DNA of 64,000 nucleotides from Pantoea sp. GD03673 (GCF_029844725.1 NZ_JAOCKJ010000009.1:62001-126000), one strand, 5' to 3'. Positions 28,466 through 38,577 are shown, counted from the first letter of the stretch. Numbers and translations: made by a program. The notes: generated by a model not told the origin, from the letters alone.

Positions 28466-29488
28466 ATGAGCCCGACATACGTGTTGAAAAAACCGCTTGC
28501 CGCTTTGCTCACCTCGCTGGCTTTATTTGCCCATGCGCCCGCCAGTGCTGCGCCTGCTTATGGCGAACAACTGGAAGGATTTCACTACCCTTATCCTTTA
28601 CAGCACGTCCACTTTCAGTCCCAGCAGCAATCGCTGAGTATGGGCTACATGGATGTGAAACCGGCACAACAGGCCAACGGCAGAACGGTGGTGCTGATGC
28701 ACGGTAAAAATTTCTGTGGCGCAACATGGGAAGAGACCATTCGCGCGCTAAGCCAGCAGGGATATCGTGTTATCTCGCCTGACCAGATTGGCTTCTGCAG
28801 CTCGACCAAGCCCGCCAGCTATCAATACAGCTTTCAGCAGCTGGCAGAGAATACGCATCAGCTGCTCGCCCGGCTGGGCGTGGAGAAGGCGGTGATCATC
28901 GGTCACTCTACGGGCGGAATGCTGGCAACGCGTTATGCGCTGATGTACCCGGAACAGACGCAGAAGCTGGTGCTGGTCAACCCGATCGGACTGGAGGACT
29001 GGAAAGCCAAAGGCGCACCGTGGCGCTCGATCGATCAGTGGTATCAGCGCGAACTGAAGCTGAGTGCGGAAGGCATTAAGAAGTATGAGCAGCAGACCTA
29101 TTATGTCGGGCGCTGGAAACCGGAATATGACAAGTGGGTGGATATGCTGGCCGGACTCAACAGCGGGCCGGGCCATCAGAAGGTGGCGTGGAACTCTGCC
29201 CTCATCTACGACATGATCTTCACGCAGCCGGTATTTTATGAATTCGGCGATCTGAAAGTGCCCACCACGCTGATGATCGGGACATCAGACACGACGGCCA
29301 TCGGCAGTGATATCGCCTCTGCGGAGGTGAAAGCCCGGCTGGGGAATTATGCGGTGCTGGGTAAAGAGGCCGCAAAACGCATTCCGGGCGCGCGCTTAAT
29401 CGAATTTCCCGGTATGGGACACGCGCCACAAATGGAAGAACCGGCCAGGTTTAATCAGACGCTGCTCGACGATCTGGCGCGGCGATGA
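28466..29488 (+). CDS. Exported alpha/beta hydrolase
   Basis: 340 residues. Sec signal peptide (MSPTYVLKKP then a hydrophobic stretch, cleavage likely after APASA near residue 28). Alpha/beta hydrolase core: HGKNFCGATWEE oxyanion loop (about 79-90), nucleophile GHSTGG with Ser148, an acidic residue in GTSDTTAIG and catalytic His in GMGHAPQMEEP. The fold is that of epoxide hydrolase/haloperoxidase-type enzymes. The substrate is unknown. It probably acts in the periplasm. The regulator upstream is divergent and could control it. A short hairpin separates it from the convergent GGDEF gene. Confidence 0.87.
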   Translation: MSPTYVLKKPLAALLTSLALFAHAPASAAPAYGEQLEGFHYPYPLQHVHFQSQQQSLSMGYMDVKPAQQANGRTVVLMHGKNFCGATWEETIRALSQQGYRVISPDQIGFCSSTKPASYQYSFQQLAENTHQLLARLGVEKAVIIGHSTGGMLATRYALMYPEQTQKLVLVNPIGLEDWKAKGAPWRSIDQWYQRELKLSAEGIKKYEQQTYYVGRWKPEYDKWVDMLAGLNSGPGHQKVAWNSALIYDMIFTQPVFYEFGDLKVPTTLMIGTSDTTAIGSDIASAEVKARLGNYAVLGKEAAKRIPGARLIEFPGMGHAPQMEEPARFNQTLLDDLARR

Positions 29489-29492
29489 ACAG

Positions 29493-29512
29493 TCAGGCGC
29501 GGTGGCGCCTGA
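29493..29512. terminator. Hairpin between the exported hydrolase and GGDEF genes
   Basis: Perfect 8-bp stem TCAGGCGC / GCGCCTGA with loop GGTG, between two convergent genes. There is no T run, so termination is likely but less certain. Confidence 0.5.
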
Positions 29513-29514
29513 TC

Positions 29515-30483
29515 TCATACCGCTACGCTTTTCTGCTTTTTCCTGAGGTACATCTGCTTATCGCTGTCGTGCAGCAACTGTTCCAGCGACTGCGGATGCG
29601 CCGCGTCAAACGCCACGACGCCGGAAGAGAATTGCAGACGATAACGACGATTCAGGTTGACTGACTGCTGTTGCAGGTAACGGTCGAACTGCGCGAGCAA
29701 CGCTTCGCTCTGCTGCTGCTGCAGGCCGTTAAACAGCACCACGAACTCGTCGCCGCCCAGACGGGCAAACAGATCGGAGTGATTAAACACAACTTTCATC
29801 GCGTCGGCAAAGTCCATCAGTGCGCGGTCGCCTTCGCGGTGGCCCAGCGTGTCGTTAATCTGCTTAAACTTGTCGAGATCGAGGAAAGTCAGGCAGGCGG
29901 GCCGGTTTTTAATGAGGCACTCATTCAGCACCATCTGTCCCAGCGTCATAAAGCCGCGACGATTGGTAATCTGGGTCAGCTCATCACAGGTGGCGGTCTG
30001 AAAGGCGACCAGTTCCGCTTCGGCCATTGCGGCCAGATCACGCATCGTGGCCTGATCTTCCTGATTAAACTGACGCGGTTCACGGCCAATAATGCAGAAC
30101 GTACCCATTTTGGCACCGCCCGGCGCACGCAGCGGACAGCCTGCATAAAAGCGAATGTATGGCTCGCCGGTCACCAGCGGATTATCATGAAAACGCGGAT
30201 CTTTTTGCGCATCTTCAACAATCATGATCTCATCCTGCAGGATGGCATGGCCGCAAAAAGAGATGTTGCGGGGCGATCCTTCAGGTTCATAGCCCTGCGC
30301 GGATTTAAACCACTGATGGTCCGCTTCCAGCAGGCTGACCAACGCGATAGGAACGTCATACAGGCGGCGTGCCAGACGGGTTAGACGGTCAAAGCGCTCC
30401 TCCGCTGGGGTGTTCATTATGTTCAGCGCACGCAGCTGCGATAAACGTTGTGCCTCGTCGGCAGGGATTTCAGGTGCTTTCAT
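29515..30483 (-). CDS. GAF-GGDEF diguanylate cyclase
   Basis: 322 residues from the ATG at 30483 (AAAGG upstream; a GTG one codon earlier is possible). A soluble N-terminal GAF domain (about 20-150, with CGHAI and AGCPLRAP) is followed by a GGDEF domain. The active-site motif is RLGGDEF and the substrate helix is DKFKQINDTLGHREGD, so it should make cyclic di-GMP from GTP. The position for the inhibitory I-site, five residues before GGDEF, reads NHSD rather than RxxD, so product inhibition is probably lost. There are no membrane segments. It is downstream of hemB on the same strand with a hairpin between. Confidence 0.9.
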   Translation of the reverse strand: MKAPEIPADEAQRLSQLRALNIMNTPAEERFDRLTRLARRLYDVPIALVSLLEADHQWFKSAQGYEPEGSPRNISFCGHAILQDEIMIVEDAQKDPRFHDNPLVTGEPYIRFYAGCPLRAPGGAKMGTFCIIGREPRQFNQEDQATMRDLAAMAEAELVAFQTATCDELTQITNRRGFMTLGQMVLNECLIKNRPACLTFLDLDKFKQINDTLGHREGDRALMDFADAMKVVFNHSDLFARLGGDEFVVLFNGLQQQQSEALLAQFDRYLQQQSVNLNRRYRLQFSSGVVAFDAAHPQSLEQLLHDSDKQMYLRKKQKSVAV

Positions 30484-30545
30484 CACAGAGACCTTTATTG
30501 TTTTAGCTGAAGCCAGGTTCTGGTGTTTGCCTTACGGCGAAGAAG

Positions 30546-30573
30546 AAGAGCGTGATACAGGAACCACGCTCTT
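30546..30573 (-). terminator. Terminator downstream of hemB
   Basis: 9-bp stem AAGAGCGTG / CACGCTCTT followed on the minus strand by CTTCTTCTTC, 14 bases past the hemB stop. Confidence 0.6.
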
Positions 30574-30586
30574 TATGAGGAGGGGA

Positions 30587-31570
30587 TCAGAGCACTTTTT
30601 GTTCTGCGAGATCAAGGGCGAAATAGCTGAAAATCAGGTCCGCACCGGCTCGTTTAATTGCACCGAGGCTTTCCAGCACCACATTACGCTCATCAATGGC
30701 ACCGGCCTGCGCGGCAAATTTGATCATCGCGTATTCGCCACTCACCTGATACGCCGCCAGCGGCAGTTCGGTGCGTTCACGAATGTCGCGCAGGATATCC
30801 AGATAGGCACCTGCCGGCTTCACCATCAGTGAATCCGCGCCCTGCGCCGCATCAAGCAGCGATTCACGAATCGCTTCACGACGGTTCATCGGGTTCATCT
30901 GATAGGTTTTACGGTCGCCTTTCAGCGCTGTTCCGGCTGCTTCACGGAACGGGCCGTAAAACGATGAAGCAAATTTGGTGGAGTAGGACATGATGGCAGT
31001 CTGGGTAAAGCCCGCCGCGTCCAGTGCCCGGCGAATCGCCTCAACCTGACCATCCATCGCCGCTGACGGCGCAATAAAATCTGCTCCGGCTGCTGCGGCA
31101 ACTACGGCCTGCTTACCCAGGTTTGCCAGGGTTGCGTCGTTATCGACGCCGTGGTCGCAGAGCACGCCACAGTGGCCGTGGCTGGTGTACTCACAGAAGC
31201 AGGTGTCAGACATCACAATCATTTCCGGCACGGTGTCTTTGCAGATGCGGGACATGCGTGCCACCAGACCGTTTTCGTTCCAGGCATCGCTGCCGGTGGC
31301 GTCGGTATGGTGCGAAATACCAAAGGTCATCACGGAGCGAATGCCCGCTTTGGCGATGCGTTCAATCTCCCAGGCGAGACGTTTTTCCGGAATACGCATC
31401 ACGCCAGGCATCGCCTGAATTGCTTTGTAATCGTCAACGTCTTCTTCAACAAAAATAGGCAGAGCCAGATCGTTCAGGCTCAGGGAAGACTCCTGGAACA
31501 TTTCACGCATTGAAGCGCTGGCGCGCAATCTTCTTGGGCGCTGGATAAGGGAATAATCAGACATTTTCAT
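30587..31570 (-). CDS. hemB: Delta-aminolevulinic acid dehydratase (porphobilinogen synthase)
   Basis: 327 residues, very close to E. coli HemB (324). It condenses two 5-aminolevulinate molecules to porphobilinogen in haem synthesis. The zinc-binding cysteines lie in [16 protein letters not shown]. The Schiff-base lysines are in [12 protein letters not shown] and [10 protein letters not shown]. The start could also be two codons later (31564), since MKMSDY has two methionines and neither has a strong ribosome-binding site. It stands between proP and the GGDEF gene, all on the minus strand. Confidence 0.96.
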   Translation of the reverse strand: MKMSDYSLIQRPRRLRASASMREMFQESSLSLNDLALPIFVEEDVDDYKAIQAMPGVMRIPEKRLAWEIERIAKAGIRSVMTFGISHHTDATGSDAWNENGLVARMSRICKDTVPEMIVMSDTCFCEYTSHGHCGVLCDHGVDNDATLANLGKQAVVAAAAGADFIAPSAAMDGQVEAIRRALDAAGFTQTAIMSYSTKFASSFYGPFREAAGTALKGDRKTYQMNPMNRREAIRESLLDAAQGADSLMVKPAGAYLDILRDIRERTELPLAAYQVSGEYAMIKFAAQAGAIDERNVVLESLGAIKRAGADLIFSYFALDLAEQKVL

Positions 31571-31659
31571 TCTTACGCAGGTGAAAAAAGTGACAACAGT
31601 TTACTCCCTTTGCCTGCGAGGCATGAAGGTTTGTGTGCGGTAAGGCGAGGGGAAAAGTA

Positions 31660-31683
31660 CTCTCCCGCCGGGCGGCGGGAGAG
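31660..31683 (-). terminator. Terminator of proP
   Basis: 10-bp stem CTCTCCCGCC / GGCGGGAGAG with a 4-base loop, followed on the minus strand by TACTTTTCC, just after the proP stop. Confidence 0.75.
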
Positions 31684-31691
31684 CAGAACGA

Positions 31692-33197
31692 TTACTCGTT
31701 AATATCCGGGTGCTGCTGCACCAGGTTTTTACGTTTCGCTTCCAGGCGGGCAATTTCTTCGTCGATATCTTCGATTTTGTTCTCGATGTTATCGTGATGC
31801 TCCTGGAGGATTTCACGCGCTTCTTCCATATCCGAGGCAGCGGGCGTTGCACCTTTCAGTGGCTTGTTTGCTGTCTCTTTCATGAACAGACCGGTAATCA
31901 GACCAATAACCGCAACCACCATCAGATAGTAGGCTGGCATGTAAAGGTTGTTGGTGGATTCAACCAGCCAGGCCGCCAGCGTTGGCGTCAGACCGGCAAC
32001 CAGTACCGAGATGTTAAACGCACTGGCCAGCGCACTGTAGCGGATGTGCGTCGGGAACATTGCAGGCAGTGACGAGGCCATCACGCCGGTAAAGGCGTTA
32101 AGGATGACCGCCATCAGCAGAAGTCCGGCAAAAATCATTCCCAGTACGCCACTGTTGATCATCATAAATGCAGGAATCGCAAAGACCAGCAGGGCGATAC
32201 TGCCGATGATGACAAACGGACGACGGCCAAAACGGTCACTCATCATGCCGATCATTGGCTGAACAAACAGCATACCGATCATGATGGCGATGATAATCAT
32301 CACGCCGTGATCTTCGCTGTAGTGCAGGTTATGCGACAGGTAGCTCGGCATGTACGTCAGTAACATGTAGTAAGTGACGTTTGTGGCGATAACCAGACCG
32401 ATACAGGAGAGCAGGCTGCGCCAGTGTTTGGTCGCAATCTCTTTAAACGAGACCTGCGGACCATCCTGCAGGCCTTCGCGGTCGCCCTGTTCCAGTTTGT
32501 CCACGTGCTGCTGGAATGCCGGGGTCTCTTCCAGCGCATGACGCAGGTAAAGACCAATGATGCCCAGCGGCAGTGCCACAAAGAACGGCAGACGCCAGCC
32601 CCACTCAAGGAAATTTGCTTCCCCGATAATCGAGGAAATCAGCACGACCAGGCCCGCCCCGAGCACAAAGCCCGCAATCGAACCAAAATCGAGCCAGCTT
32701 CCCATGAAGCCGCGTTTACGGTCAGGCGAATATTCGGCGACAAAGATTGAGGCACCGGTATATTCACCCCCTACCGAGAAGCCCTGCGCCATCTTGGCTA
32801 ACAGCAGCAGAATCGGTGCCCAGATGCCGATGGAGGCATAGGAGGGTATCAGACCGATACAGAACGTACTGACCGACATGATGATGATGGTGATGGAGAG
32901 AATTTTCTGACGACCATATTTGTCGCCCAGCATACCGAAGAACAGACCACCCAGCGGGCGAATCAGGAAGGGTACAGAGAAGGTACCCAGCGCGGCAATC
33001 ATCTGCACGCCTGGTGAAGCATCCGGGAAGAAGACTTTACCCAGTGCATAGGCCACAAAGCCATAAACACCGAAGTCGAACCACTCCATCGCATTACCCA
33101 GAGAGGCTGCGGTGATGGCTTTACGTAAACGGGCATCATCGATGATGGTGACATCATCGAGCCCAATTGGTTTTACACGCTTCCTACGCAATTTCAT
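31692..33197 (-). CDS. proP: Proline/glycine betaine osmosensing symporter ProP
   Basis: 501 residues, nearly identical in length and very similar to E. coli ProP (500). MFS transporter of the metabolite:H+ symporter family with 12 helices. Motifs: NAMEWFDFGVYGF in helix 1, GDKYGRQK after helix 2 and SDRFGRRP in the second half. The C-terminal 45 residues (from about 450) are a heptad-repeat coiled coil (IENKIEDIDEEIARLEAKRKN), the part that tunes osmotic activation in E. coli. It imports proline, betaine and related osmoprotectants when the cell is osmotically stressed. Confidence 0.96.
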   Translation of the reverse strand: MKLRRKRVKPIGLDDVTIIDDARLRKAITAASLGNAMEWFDFGVYGFVAYALGKVFFPDASPGVQMIAALGTFSVPFLIRPLGGLFFGMLGDKYGRQKILSITIIIMSVSTFCIGLIPSYASIGIWAPILLLLAKMAQGFSVGGEYTGASIFVAEYSPDRKRGFMGSWLDFGSIAGFVLGAGLVVLISSIIGEANFLEWGWRLPFFVALPLGIIGLYLRHALEETPAFQQHVDKLEQGDREGLQDGPQVSFKEIATKHWRSLLSCIGLVIATNVTYYMLLTYMPSYLSHNLHYSEDHGVMIIIAIMIGMLFVQPMIGMMSDRFGRRPFVIIGSIALLVFAIPAFMMINSGVLGMIFAGLLLMAVILNAFTGVMASSLPAMFPTHIRYSALASAFNISVLVAGLTPTLAAWLVESTNNLYMPAYYLMVVAVIGLITGLFMKETANKPLKGATPAASDMEEAREILQEHHDNIENKIEDIDEEIARLEAKRKNLVQQHPDINE

Positions 33198-33590
33198 AGA
33201 ATTACCCTGTAATGGAACACGAAAGTCCTCAACGGCGCGAGCCGGGGTGAATCAGTCAGACCGCTGCGTTGAGAAATTTAAGCATAGCTTCAAATAAGCG
33301 CTGTTTACGCGCCAGCTGACACAATAATTACTGTTGTGATTATTGCGAACAGCGACAGAGTATACCGTTTTTGTGTGATATCTGTCATGTTTGGGCTACA
33401 TGCAGGCTATTTTGACCACCAATGTGGCTGTTTAGCTGCGCAAAAAAATTATCACGCTGCGTGACGACCGCCGGTTTTTTCAGCAAATCGGAGCGGGAAT
33501 GAGTGATGTGCGGAGAAGCCGACGCCGCAGGGGAAGAGCCGCTACACAGAAGCGGGTGGCAGTAAGCCAGGCTGCATAACGAAAGAAGAC
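33198..33590. promoter_or_regulatory. proP upstream region
   Basis: About 390 bases without a gene. In E. coli proP has two promoters controlled by CRP, Fis and sigma-S. An AT-rich core near 33320-33440 fits a promoter, but I cannot place elements with confidence. Confidence 0.35.
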
Positions 33591-33620
33591 AACAGGCCCC
33601 TGGTGCGCGGCGGGCCTGTT
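33591..33620 (-). terminator. Hairpin terminator of the EAL gene
   Basis: Perfect 9-bp stem AACAGGCCC / GGGCCTGTT with a 12-base loop, located 16 bases past the stop of the EAL gene. The T run is weak (GTCTTCTTTC). Confidence 0.55.
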
Positions 33621-33635
33621 AAGTTCAGCGCCGGT

Positions 33636-35243
33636 TCAGACGCTGGCCGTCCGGTGCGCCTTCAGAGCATGATCCGGTTCAAACGGCGTTTCACCCTCTC
33701 TGGCGAGCCAGGCGATCAGCGCCGCGTTGTCCATCGGACGGGCATAATAGTAGCCCTGGATAAAGATCACGCCGCGCTGCTTCAGATAGCTGAACTGCAA
33801 TGCGCTCTCGACGCCTTCCCCCAGCACTTCCAGTTCAAGCTCATGACTGAGCTGGATAATTGCATCCAGTACCGGGGTCCGGCCCTCCAGGGATTCAATG
33901 GCGTTGATAAAGCCGCGGTCGATCTTCAGATAATCCATCGTGAAGGTCTGTAAATAACTCAGCGAACAGTGGCCGGTACCAAAATCATCAATCGCCACCT
34001 TCATGCCGCAGCCACGTAACTGCTCCAGCTTGCGTGCCACCTGCGCGCCATCTTTGATCAGGCTGCGTTCGGTCAGTTCCAGGGTGATCAGGAATTGCTT
34101 ATCTTTAACACGTGCGGCGAAGTGCAGCATATCGCTAACAAAATCAGGATGCTGCAAGTGATCTGCCGCCACGTTAATGGCCAGGTGGAAGCCTGGCTCA
34201 ACCGGCCACGCCTGCACATCCTCTGCAATTAAATCGAGCAGATGACGGGTTAGTGGCACAATCATGCCTTCCGCTTCAGCGGCACCGATAAAAATATCAG
34301 GCCGGATGCCGTTACCGTCGGGCGTTGTCCAGCGCAGCAGTGCCTCTGCGCCGCTACAGCGTTGCCGCCGGTTGTCATAGACCGGCTGATAGTGCGCCCT
34401 GAACTGGCCGCCGGAGATGGCCCGCCGAATCTCATCGCGCCAGGAAATACGCCGTTGCAGCCAGTTCGCCACCAGCATCATCAGCAGAATAGCGAAAATG
34501 ACTGCCATCGGCATGATGATCAACATCACCTGACGCCAGGCCGAGATCAGCTCAGAGGGTGAGGCAATAAGGGTGACAGAGATCGGATAGCGGCTGGAAC
34601 TGGCCTGATAAATCAGCGGTTCAAACCAGCCGGACTGCGCGATTTGCGGATCGCCAAACGAAACGGGCGCGCCGTCGCTAAATTTCATGCTGAAATGATA
34701 GCGATGGGTGCTGCTGATTGCGTGCATAAAGTCGATCAGATACTGACCATCAATCACTGCCCAGAATCCCTCACCATCGGGCAGATTGCGCATAAAAATC
34801 ACGGCCGGACGATCCGGCACACCCGCGGTTCCGGCAATCGACAGGCTCCACCAGGATTTTCCGGTGACCGGCGCGTCACGCATGATCATATGGCTCAGAA
34901 AAGCAGGCTTTGTCCCGTAGGCTGAAGAGCAGGCAATTCTGTTTTTTTCCATTTTACCGATGGCGCGGAAATAGGCATTCAGCGAACCGATGCGCTGTAA
35001 CTGGCTTTCAATCTGGCTGCAGGGCTGATGCTGAAACTGACGCAGGGTGGTAATCATATCCCAGGCGCTGTCGCTCATTCTCTCGGCCTGGGATAGCAGG
35101 GTATTTGCCGCGCTTACCTGCTGTTGCCGGACGGTGTGGCGTGCATCAAGGGCGGCGAAAAAAATGCCCATAATCAGAGGCAGCACGCCGGAGATAATAA
35201 TCACCAGCCTGGCGTAGTCGCGTTTTCGTTTCAGTAGCGGCAC
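33636..35243 (-). CDS. CSS-motif EAL cyclic-di-GMP phosphodiesterase (PdeC type)
   Basis: 535 residues. Membrane helix at about 11-31, a periplasmic CSS domain (about 35-235) with the signature IACSSAYG and a further Cys in HQPCSQIE, a second helix at about 242-262, then a cytoplasmic EAL domain. All catalytic motifs are present: EALLRW, the Asn in AINVAAD, ELTERS, DDFGTGHCSL, LKIDRGF and GEGVE. It should hydrolyse c-di-GMP. In E. coli PdeC-type proteins the periplasmic disulfide state (DsbA/DsbB) controls proteolysis and activity. It probably opposes the GGDEF protein encoded 3 kb away. Confidence 0.9.
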   Translation of the reverse strand: MPLLKRKRDYARLVIIISGVLPLIMGIFFAALDARHTVRQQQVSAANTLLSQAERMSDSAWDMITTLRQFQHQPCSQIESQLQRIGSLNAYFRAIGKMEKNRIACSSAYGTKPAFLSHMIMRDAPVTGKSWWSLSIAGTAGVPDRPAVIFMRNLPDGEGFWAVIDGQYLIDFMHAISSTHRYHFSMKFSDGAPVSFGDPQIAQSGWFEPLIYQASSSRYPISVTLIASPSELISAWRQVMLIIMPMAVIFAILLMMLVANWLQRRISWRDEIRRAISGGQFRAHYQPVYDNRRQRCSGAEALLRWTTPDGNGIRPDIFIGAAEAEGMIVPLTRHLLDLIAEDVQAWPVEPGFHLAINVAADHLQHPDFVSDMLHFAARVKDKQFLITLELTERSLIKDGAQVARKLEQLRGCGMKVAIDDFGTGHCSLSYLQTFTMDYLKIDRGFINAIESLEGRTPVLDAIIQLSHELELEVLGEGVESALQFSYLKQRGVIFIQGYYYARPMDNAALIAWLAREGETPFEPDHALKAHRTASV

Positions 35244-35517
35244 CGCTAACTCCTCTGGCTATTATTGGTATTATACGGAGGGGCTTATCAGTGACGCAGC
35301 ATAGCATTTCTCCGGGCGGTGAAGATTAGCGTTTTTGCCATCAACTGAACTGACGCAGGTCAATTATCGACCAGACTTTGCCTTTATTGACAGGTTGTTT
35401 TGCCTTCATTGGGGCTCAGCAGAAAAAATGCAGGAGAAACAGTGACAGGGGAAAAAGGCGAAACGCAGCAGCAGCCAGGGGAGACCCCGGCCCGCCTGAG
35501 GGCGGACGCAGGGTAAA

Positions 35518-36702
35518 TTAATCGGCAAAATAGATCTGTTTCAGCGCCACCTCAACGCCGCGCAGCTCCGCCAGTCCTTTCAGACGGCCAATGGCGGAGT
35601 AACCGGGATTGGTGCGTTTATGCAGGTCGTCCAGCATCTGATGACCATGATCGGGGCGCATCGGAATCGCCCGCTGGTTGCCCGCCCGACGACGGCGCTG
35701 CTCTTCCGCCAGAATAACCCTGATCACCCCGACCATATCGACGTCGCCCGCCAGGTGCGCGGCTTCATGGAAGCTGTTGGGGTTTGCCTCGCGTTTAGTG
35801 GCACGCAGATGGACAAAATTGATGCGGTCGGCATAGGTTTCCGCCATCTCAACCAGCGCATTGTCGGCACGCACGCCGTAGGAGCCGGTACAGAAACAGA
35901 AACCGTTGTGCAGGCTGTCCACGGTTTCCTTCAGCCACTGCATATCTTCCTGGGTAGAGATAATGCGCGGCAGGCCCAGAATTGGACGCGGTGGATCGTC
36001 CGGATGCACTGCCAGTTTAATACCCACTTCTTCGGCAACCGGCACGATGGCACGCAGGAAGGTTGCCATATGCTCGCGCAGTTTTGCTTTGTCGATGCCG
36101 TCATACTGCGCCAGCTGTGCCTGGAACTGCTCCAGCGTGTACCCCTCTTCGGCACCGGGCAGTCCGGCAATAATATTGCGCACCAGCGTGCTTTTATCCT
36201 CAGCGCTCATGGCGGCAAAGCGCTCAGCGGCGGCCTGTTGTTCGGCCGCGCTGTAATCCTGTTCGGCTCCCGGACGCTGCAACAGATAAAGTTCGAAGGC
36301 GGCGAAAGCATCGGCGTCGAAGCGCAGCGCTTTTGCGCCATCCGGCAGCGTCCAGGCGAGGTCGGTGCGCGTCCAGTCCAGCACCGGCATAAAGTTGTAG
36401 CAGACGGTATCAATGCCGCAGGCAGCCAGATTGCGAATCGACTGCTGATAGCTGGCGATATAGCGAAGGTAGTCACCGCGCTGAGTTTTGATCGCCTCAT
36501 GCACCGGGATGCTTTCCACCACCGACCAGACCAGCCCTTTTTCCGCCAGCAGAGCCTGACGCGCTTTAATCTCCTCAACCGGCCACACTTCACCATTAGG
36601 GATATGGTGCAGCGCCGTCACAATACCGGTTGCGCCCGCCTGTCGCGCATCATCCAGTGAGACCGGGTCGTTCGGGCCGTACCATCGCCATGTATGTTCC
36701 AT
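35518..36702 (-). CDS. uxuA: Mannonate dehydratase
   Basis: 394 residues, the usual UxuA length, with the typical N-terminus [28 protein letters not shown]. It dehydrates D-mannonate to 2-keto-3-deoxygluconate in glucuronate catabolism. Metal-ligand segments are visible: [25 protein letters not shown] and [14 protein letters not shown] precedes the ATG. It is divergent from a GntR-family regulator that resembles UxuR. uxuB and uxaC are not nearby, so the remaining steps must be encoded elsewhere. Confidence 0.95.
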   Translation of the reverse strand: MEHTWRWYGPNDPVSLDDARQAGATGIVTALHHIPNGEVWPVEEIKARQALLAEKGLVWSVVESIPVHEAIKTQRGDYLRYIASYQQSIRNLAACGIDTVCYNFMPVLDWTRTDLAWTLPDGAKALRFDADAFAAFELYLLQRPGAEQDYSAAEQQAAAERFAAMSAEDKSTLVRNIIAGLPGAEEGYTLEQFQAQLAQYDGIDKAKLREHMATFLRAIVPVAEEVGIKLAVHPDDPPRPILGLPRIISTQEDMQWLKETVDSLHNGFCFCTGSYGVRADNALVEMAETYADRINFVHLRATKREANPNSFHEAAHLAGDVDMVGVIRVILAEEQRRRRAGNQRAIPMRPDHGHQMLDDLHKRTNPGYSAIGRLKGLAELRGVEVALKQIYFAD

Positions 36703-36723
36703 TTTTACTCCTCAACTGTGATG

Positions 36724-36750
36724 TGGCCCAGTGGTCAGGCCGCTGGGCCA
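36724..36750. promoter_or_regulatory. Candidate operator between uxuA and its regulator
   Basis: Inverted repeat TGGCCCAG, 11 bases, CTGGGCCA, 22 bases upstream of the uxuA start and in the gap shared with the divergent GntR-type gene. FadR-subfamily regulators bind dyads of this kind. The centre also contains TGGTC. Confidence 0.45.
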
Positions 36751-36849
36751 AGAGTATGATAGCGGGCAAAACAGGGCCGTGATCCGGATCGCAGCATGAC
36801 AAACTGCATCCCTGAGGTGATCGGTTTATGCGGAATAAAGGAGAGGACA

Positions 36850-37533
36850 ATGACCCTGCCAGTCATTAAAACGGAGCGCCTGTACCGTCAGATTGCCAAT
36901 GCCATTATGGCCGGTATCACGCGCGGTGATTTTGTGGCGGGTGGCCTGCTGCCGCCCGAGCGCGAACTGGCAAAACAGCTGGGTGTCAGCCGTTCGTCAG
37001 TGCGTGAAGCGTTGATTGCGCTTGAGATGACCGGCTGGGTCGATATCCGTACCGGCACGGGTGTTTACGTCGCTCAGCCGCTGCCGCAGGCCGCGATCCC
37101 GCAGGAGAGTGAAGCCTGCAGTCTGCAGGATATTTTGCAGGCGCGTGAAGCCTTTGAAGGCATGCTGGCAGGATTTGCCGCACGGAATGGCACGCCCGAT
37201 CAGCGTGCAGCACTGCTGACGCTGACCGCTGAATTGCAGCAATACAATGAAAACGATGCGGCCTTTCTGGAACAGGATAAACGCTTCCACCTGCTGATCG
37301 GCGAGATGAGCGGCAATGATGTCTTACGCGACCTGCTGGAGCAGTTATGGAACAAACGCCACAGCCCGCATGTGCAGCGACTGGAACGCCATTATGCCGA
37401 TGACAGTTTTGCGCAGGAGATGAATGCTGACCATCAGCAGATCGCCCGTGCGATTGTGTCGGGTGATGAAGCCGCGGCCCGCCAGGCTATGGAGCGCCAT
37501 CTGCAGCACGTCCAGCAGCGGCTACTTGGTTAA
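36850..37533 (+). CDS. GntR/FadR-family regulator, UxuR/ExuR-like
   Basis: 227 residues from the ATG at 36850 (GAGAGGA upstream). N-terminal winged helix with the GntR signature LPPERELAKQLGVSRSSVREAL, followed by an FCD ligand-binding domain (about 90-225) with metal-site residues in DKRFHLLIGEMSGN and DHQQIARAI. Divergence from uxuA suggests it represses uxuA and responds to fructuronate or mannonate, as UxuR and ExuR do. Its end overlaps the convergent yhhT gene by 12 bases. Confidence 0.88.
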   Translation: MTLPVIKTERLYRQIANAIMAGITRGDFVAGGLLPPERELAKQLGVSRSSVREALIALEMTGWVDIRTGTGVYVAQPLPQAAIPQESEACSLQDILQAREAFEGMLAGFAARNGTPDQRAALLTLTAELQQYNENDAAFLEQDKRFHLLIGEMSGNDVLRDLLEQLWNKRHSPHVQRLERHYADDSFAQEMNADHQQIARAIVSGDEAAARQAMERHLQHVQQRLLG

Positions 37534-38577
37534 TCCCCGAACGCGTTTAGGTCGTCCGGTGCCCAGCATAATCGCCAGACGGCTGCCGCCTGGGGTGGTC
37601 TCCATCAGAATTTTGGTAATGCTGGTCAGCGGCACCGAGAGCAGCATACCGACCGGACCAAGCAGCCAGCCCCAGAACACCAGCGACAGGAACACCACCA
37701 GCGTTGATAAGCCAAGACCGCGCCCCATCAGTCGCGGTTCCAGCATGTTGCCGAACACCATATGAATGGCGGTAAACAGCGCTGCCACCATAGCGGCATC
37801 GAACAGGCTGTTGAGCAGCAACGCCTGCAGAAACGGCGGTAAACCGGCGATAATCGGGCCAATATTGGGAATAAAGTTGAGGATAAACGCCACGACGCCC
37901 CACAGCAGCGCGAACTTCACATCCAGCAGATACAGCGTCAGCCAGACCGCGATGCCGGTGATCAGACTGACCAGGGTTTTGAGCGCCAGATAGTGCGTAA
38001 CGCCCTTCAGCGCCTTATGCAGCCCGGCGATACGAATTTTCGGGTTCACCAGCGCGTTACGCATTTTGTAGGGCAGGTGATGGACCTCAAACAGCATAAA
38101 GACCACGGTCAGCACCAGCAGCACGGTATTGGTCATCGCGCCTGAAAAGCCGCTCAGCGCGGCGCTTGCCAGGTTCATCATGGTATTAGGGTCGAAACGC
38201 TGTATCAGCGCATTCGTTGAAATATTGAGATGAAAGCCCGCTGCCAGATGTTGCAGCACCGTCATTTTCTGCTCCAGCGTGGCGCGGAGTTGCGGGTAAA
38301 GGTCTGAAAACTCGCTCATCGAGCTGGCGATGATGGCACCCAGCAGCAGGAGACCGCAGAAGATCACGGTGATGACCAGCCCAATCGCCAGTCCACGGCG
38401 GAAGCCACGACGCATCAGCATCGTCACCAGCGGATTCAGCACAATGGCAAAGAACGCCGCCAGCAGAAGCGGGACCAGAATATCGGACGCGGCCCTGACC
38501 CCGGCGAGAATGATGACCAGCATCGCCAGTTTTATCAGAATATTTTGTCCAATCTTTTCCCGTTGCAGCTCGCTCAT
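37522..38577 (-). CDS. yhhT: AI-2E family membrane transporter YhhT
   Basis: 351 residues from the ATG at 38577 (GGGAGAGG upstream), chosen over an earlier start at 38634. About 8 membrane helices in the TqsA/PerM (AI-2E) family arrangement, with the family signature WGVVAFILNFIPNIGPIIAGLPP and the final segment LLSVPLTSITKILMETTP. The exported substrate is not known; relatives move AI-2 or other ions. It is divergent from yhhS as in E. coli, which supports the name. Confidence 0.85.
   Translation of the reverse strand: MSELQREKIGQNILIKLAMLVIILAGVRAASDILVPLLLAAFFAIVLNPLVTMLMRRGFRRGLAIGLVITVIFCGLLLLGAIIASSMSEFSDLYPQLRATLEQKMTVLQHLAAGFHLNISTNALIQRFDPNTMMNLASAALSGFSGAMTNTVLLVLTVVFMLFEVHHLPYKMRNALVNPKIRIAGLHKALKGVTHYLALKTLVSLITGIAVWLTLYLLDVKFALLWGVVAFILNFIPNIGPIIAGLPPFLQALLLNSLFDAAMVAALFTAIHMVFGNMLEPRLMGRGLGLSTLVVFLSLVFWGWLLGPVGMLLSVPLTSITKILMETTPGGSRLAIMLGTGRPKRVRGLTK

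Noticed and set aside
35620-36660. Long antisense frame opposite uxuA
   Set aside because: Shadow of uxuA codon use; no family resemblance.
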